From Bacteroidales bacterium (lineage in GTDB: Bacteria > Bacteroidota > Bacteroidia > Bacteroidales > UBA12170): 41,927 bases of DNA. The notes under the pieces were generated by a model. It saw only the letters and a list, made by a program, of their open reading frames with translations. It searched no databases and had not been told where the DNA came from. The translations under genes were made by a program, and so were the position numbers. Every line of letters starts with the position of its first letter. Position 1 is the first letter of the stretch. The stretch is taken from positions 1 to 41,927 of the forward strand of contig JAGGWH010000070.1 in assembly GCA_021157585.1 (NCBI GenBank), read 5' to 3'. Below, piece by piece: positions 41,808-41,927 of the stretch.

Positions 41808-41927
41808 ATGAAAACACTTTTCAAAATAGCCTGGCGAAATTTATGGCGCAATAAAAAGCGATCGCTCATTACTATGGTTTCCATTTTTATGGCGGTCTTA
41901 CTTTCCATTTTTATGCGCTCTTTGCAA
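41808..41927 (+). CDS. ABC transporter permease, FtsX/LolE-like (partial)
   Basis: The first 40 codons of a gene cut by the right edge: an N-terminal amphipathic start KTLFKIAWRNLWRNKKRSLI followed by the first TM helix TMVSIFMAVLLSIFM. The WRNLWRNKKRS pattern is typical of FtsX-family permeases (LolC/E, MacB). It lies 13 bases after the LolA-like gene; a second permease and an ATPase probably follow outside the window. Substrate unknown, lipid or lipoprotein extrusion plausible. Confidence 0.85.
   Translation, partial: MKTLFKIAWRNLWRNKKRSLITMVSIFMAVLLSIFMRSLQ

Overview
The window is chromosomal DNA from an AT-rich member of the Bacteroidota, probably Bacteroidales-like. The evidence is two TonB-dependent receptors with N-terminal carboxypeptidase-regulatory-like domains, a DUF4249 lipoprotein, a GH92 lipoprotein, a short ACT-less SerA of the Bacteroides type, and menaquinone genes. 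At least a dozen genes are preceded by the TAnnTTTG -7 box of the Bacteroidota primary sigma factor. There is no rRNA, tRNA, CRISPR array, insertion sequence, phage or integrase gene. Most of the window is housekeeping, with little sign of recent transfer.

Layout. 1-3,014: a partial gene and argH on +, then an FAH-family hydrolase and a DEDDh exonuclease on -. 3,123-5,614: a 2-oxoacid dehydrogenase E2 and branched-chain aminotransferase ilvE on -, each with its own terminator. 5,797-7,949: menC-menE on +, overlapping by 4 bases. 7,982-11,880: a TonB-dependent receptor, rpmB and an unknown membrane protein on -. 11,988-16,373: a FucP-type sugar transporter converging on a GH92 alpha-mannosidase lipoprotein. 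16,580-24,464: a RecB/AddA-like helicase-nuclease and TamB on -. 24,503-25,987: tsaD and a low-molecular-weight tyrosine phosphatase on +. After a hairpin-rich gap come xseA-xseB, then yidD, an exported superoxide reductase-like protein and an O-methyltransferase-like protein (to 29,895). 30,034-34,016: a three-gene envelope operon on - (lipoprotein, TonB-dependent receptor, DUF4249 lipoprotein). 34,155-37,971: the serine operon on - (serC, serA, a four-helix-bundle gene, DUF1015), ended by a strong terminator. 38,322-40,364: an unrecognised gene and an MscS-type channel on +. 40,441 to the right edge: a TetR regulator, a LolA-like protein and the start of an ABC permease.

Functional themes. 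Amino-acid metabolism: argH, serC/serA, ilvE and a possible branched-chain E2. Respiration: menC/menE. Envelope uptake and assembly: two TonB receptors, TamB, YidD and a LolA-like factor. Glycan use: GH92 and the sugar transporter. DNA repair: the RecB-like helicase, exonuclease VII and the DEDDh exonuclease.

No clear undescribed defence or mobile system was found. The observations most worth checking are: a TetR palindrome lying on the regulator's own promoter; xseA, whose family homology extends upstream of its first standard start codon; DUF1015 with a DGHHR motif in the serine operon; an exported superoxide reductase-like protein; and paired 11-bp repeats flanking the likely serC promoter.
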